Part shown: piece by piece, positions 23,027-23,548 of the stretch
How the letters are laid out: every line of letters begins with the position of its first letter
How positions within the stretch are numbered: position 1 is the stretch's first letter
Origin: Nephthysia sp036513515
Lineage (GTDB): Bacteria; Chloroflexota; Dormibacteria; Dormibacterales; Dormibacteraceae
Direction: 5' to 3'
NCBI GenBank assembly: GCA_036513515.1
Contig: DATBYW010000135.1
Span: forward strand, 1 to 23,548
Length of the DNA stretch: 23,548 nt
The notes under the pieces: model-generated
Told to the model about the DNA's origin: nothing
Database searches by the model: none
The model's input: only the letters and a program-made list of their open reading frames with translations
Program-made: the position numbers and the translations under genes

Positions 23027-23548
23027 ATGGAGGGGCTCTCTGCCGACGCGGCAGTAACACCTTTGGTTAATGTTCTTGGCGCTTTTGTGATGGGGACGGT
23101 TGGGAAGCTGACGCCTCGACGAGGAGAGACCCTGGCGGTGCTGCGCCGTTTGGCCGGCGAGCGGGGCGGAGCCGTCCACTACTCCGAGGTGGCCGCCGCC
23201 ATGGGGATCTCGGCCTGGACCGCCTACGGCCTCCTGCGCGAGCTGGAGCGGGCGGGGCTTGCCGCCAGGAGCTACGCGACCGGAACCGACGTCCCCCAGG
23301 GGGCCCGCCGGGGCGGCCGCTCCCGGATCCTCTTCGCCCCCTCCGGCATAGTCCTCGTCCCCGTCGAACTGGCCGAGCGGCTGCGGCGGGCGGTCGAGCG
23401 CTTCAGCGCCGTGGCGGACGAAGGCGTGGCGGCTCGCATGTACCTGGCGGAGGCGCTGCAGGGCGCCGGTGGCGACGTGGGGCTCCACCTCGGCTACTGG
23501 ATGGCACGGCTGGAGGCTGCCGGCCGCAACGTCTCCGACGCCGTCGTC
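23027..23548 (+). CDS. Winged-helix DNA-binding protein (3' end outside the window)
   Basis: An open frame of 174 codons that runs off the window end. Residues about 38-80 look like a winged helix: LAVLRRLAGERGG, then HYSEVAAAMGISAWTAYGLL and ELERAGL. A basic wing follows (RRGGRSRILF, about 94-103). The later part is helix-rich (VELAERLRRAVERF, EGVAARMYLAEAL) and not recognised; it could be a dimer or sensor domain. GC at third codon positions is high, supporting the frame over the antisense ones. ATG 23027 has GGGAGGG three bases upstream. GTG 23087 or ATG 23090 are alternatives, because bases 23052-23088 are unusually AT-rich for the region and could be a promoter. Target genes are unknown. 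Confidence 0.68.
   Translation, partial: MEGLSADAAVTPLVNVLGAFVMGTVGKLTPRRGETLAVLRRLAGERGGAVHYSEVAAAMGISAWTAYGLLRELERAGLAARSYATGTDVPQGARRGGRSRILFAPSGIVLVPVELAERLRRAVERFSAVADEGVAARMYLAEALQGAGGDVGLHLGYWMARLEAAGRNVSDAVV

Noticed and set aside
22931..23488. A 185-codon minus-strand frame opposite the winged-helix gene
   Set aside because: The plus strand gives a recognisable helix-turn-helix and a ribosome-binding site. The minus frame shows no domain and reads through the hairpins and repeats.
1..23548. CRISPR arrays, insertion sequences, prophage genes, tRNA or rRNA genes
   Set aside because: No regularly spaced repeats, transposase or phage motifs, or tRNA-like cloverleaf was seen. Genes are packed housekeeping types with uniform composition.

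Overview
The window is a gene-dense stretch of a very GC-rich bacterial chromosome, with no mobile elements, tRNA or rRNA genes and no CRISPR array seen. Nearly all genes lie on the minus strand in tightly coupled runs (ATGA, GTGA and TTGA stop/start overlaps; GTG and TTG starts are common). The base composition, a GAAC-N4-GTTC type LexA site, a UvrA zinc module of CxxD type, and the uvrC-rapZ pairing suggest a Gram-positive-related (Terrabacteria) lineage such as Chloroflexota, Dormibacterota or Actinobacteriota. This placement is an inference and no marker settles it.

Layout. 1-145 (+): 3' end of a 2-oxoacid dehydrogenase E1 beta gene. 283-3789 (-): uvrC, then a short rapZ-like gene without a recognisable P-loop, then an NAD-dependent epimerase-type SDR. 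3941-4297 (+): small DUF4190-type membrane protein. 4333-6303 (-): a two-domain fatty acyl-CoA reductase of the Marinobacter Maqu_2507 type. 6360-15650 (-): moeA, a Dph6/COG2102-type ATP pyrophosphatase, uvrB, two hotdog thioesterases, uvrA and an M32 carboxypeptidase. 15748-22316 (-): polA, fpg (mutM), a PAP2-family membrane phosphatase, cutA and a MacB-type ABC transporter. 22394-22921 (+): DUF151 bifunctional-nuclease family protein, divergent from polA. 23027 to the end (+): a winged-helix regulator cut by the window edge.

The theme is DNA excision repair. All three UvrABC incision subunits, the resynthesis polymerase (Pol I) and the 8-oxoguanine glycosylase Fpg sit within about 20 kb. 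A perfect 16-bp palindrome matching the LexA (SOS) operator of Gram-positive bacteria lies just upstream of uvrB, inside the last codons of the preceding gene. It could put uvrB, the two thioesterases, uvrA and the M32 peptidase under damage control as one transcript. 

I did not find a clearly new multi-gene system. The points most worth checking are the buried SOS operator and its unusual passengers, the P-loop-less RapZ, the apparent non-canonical start of the DUF151 gene, and the twin hairpins plus G-rich repeats in front of the winged-helix gene.
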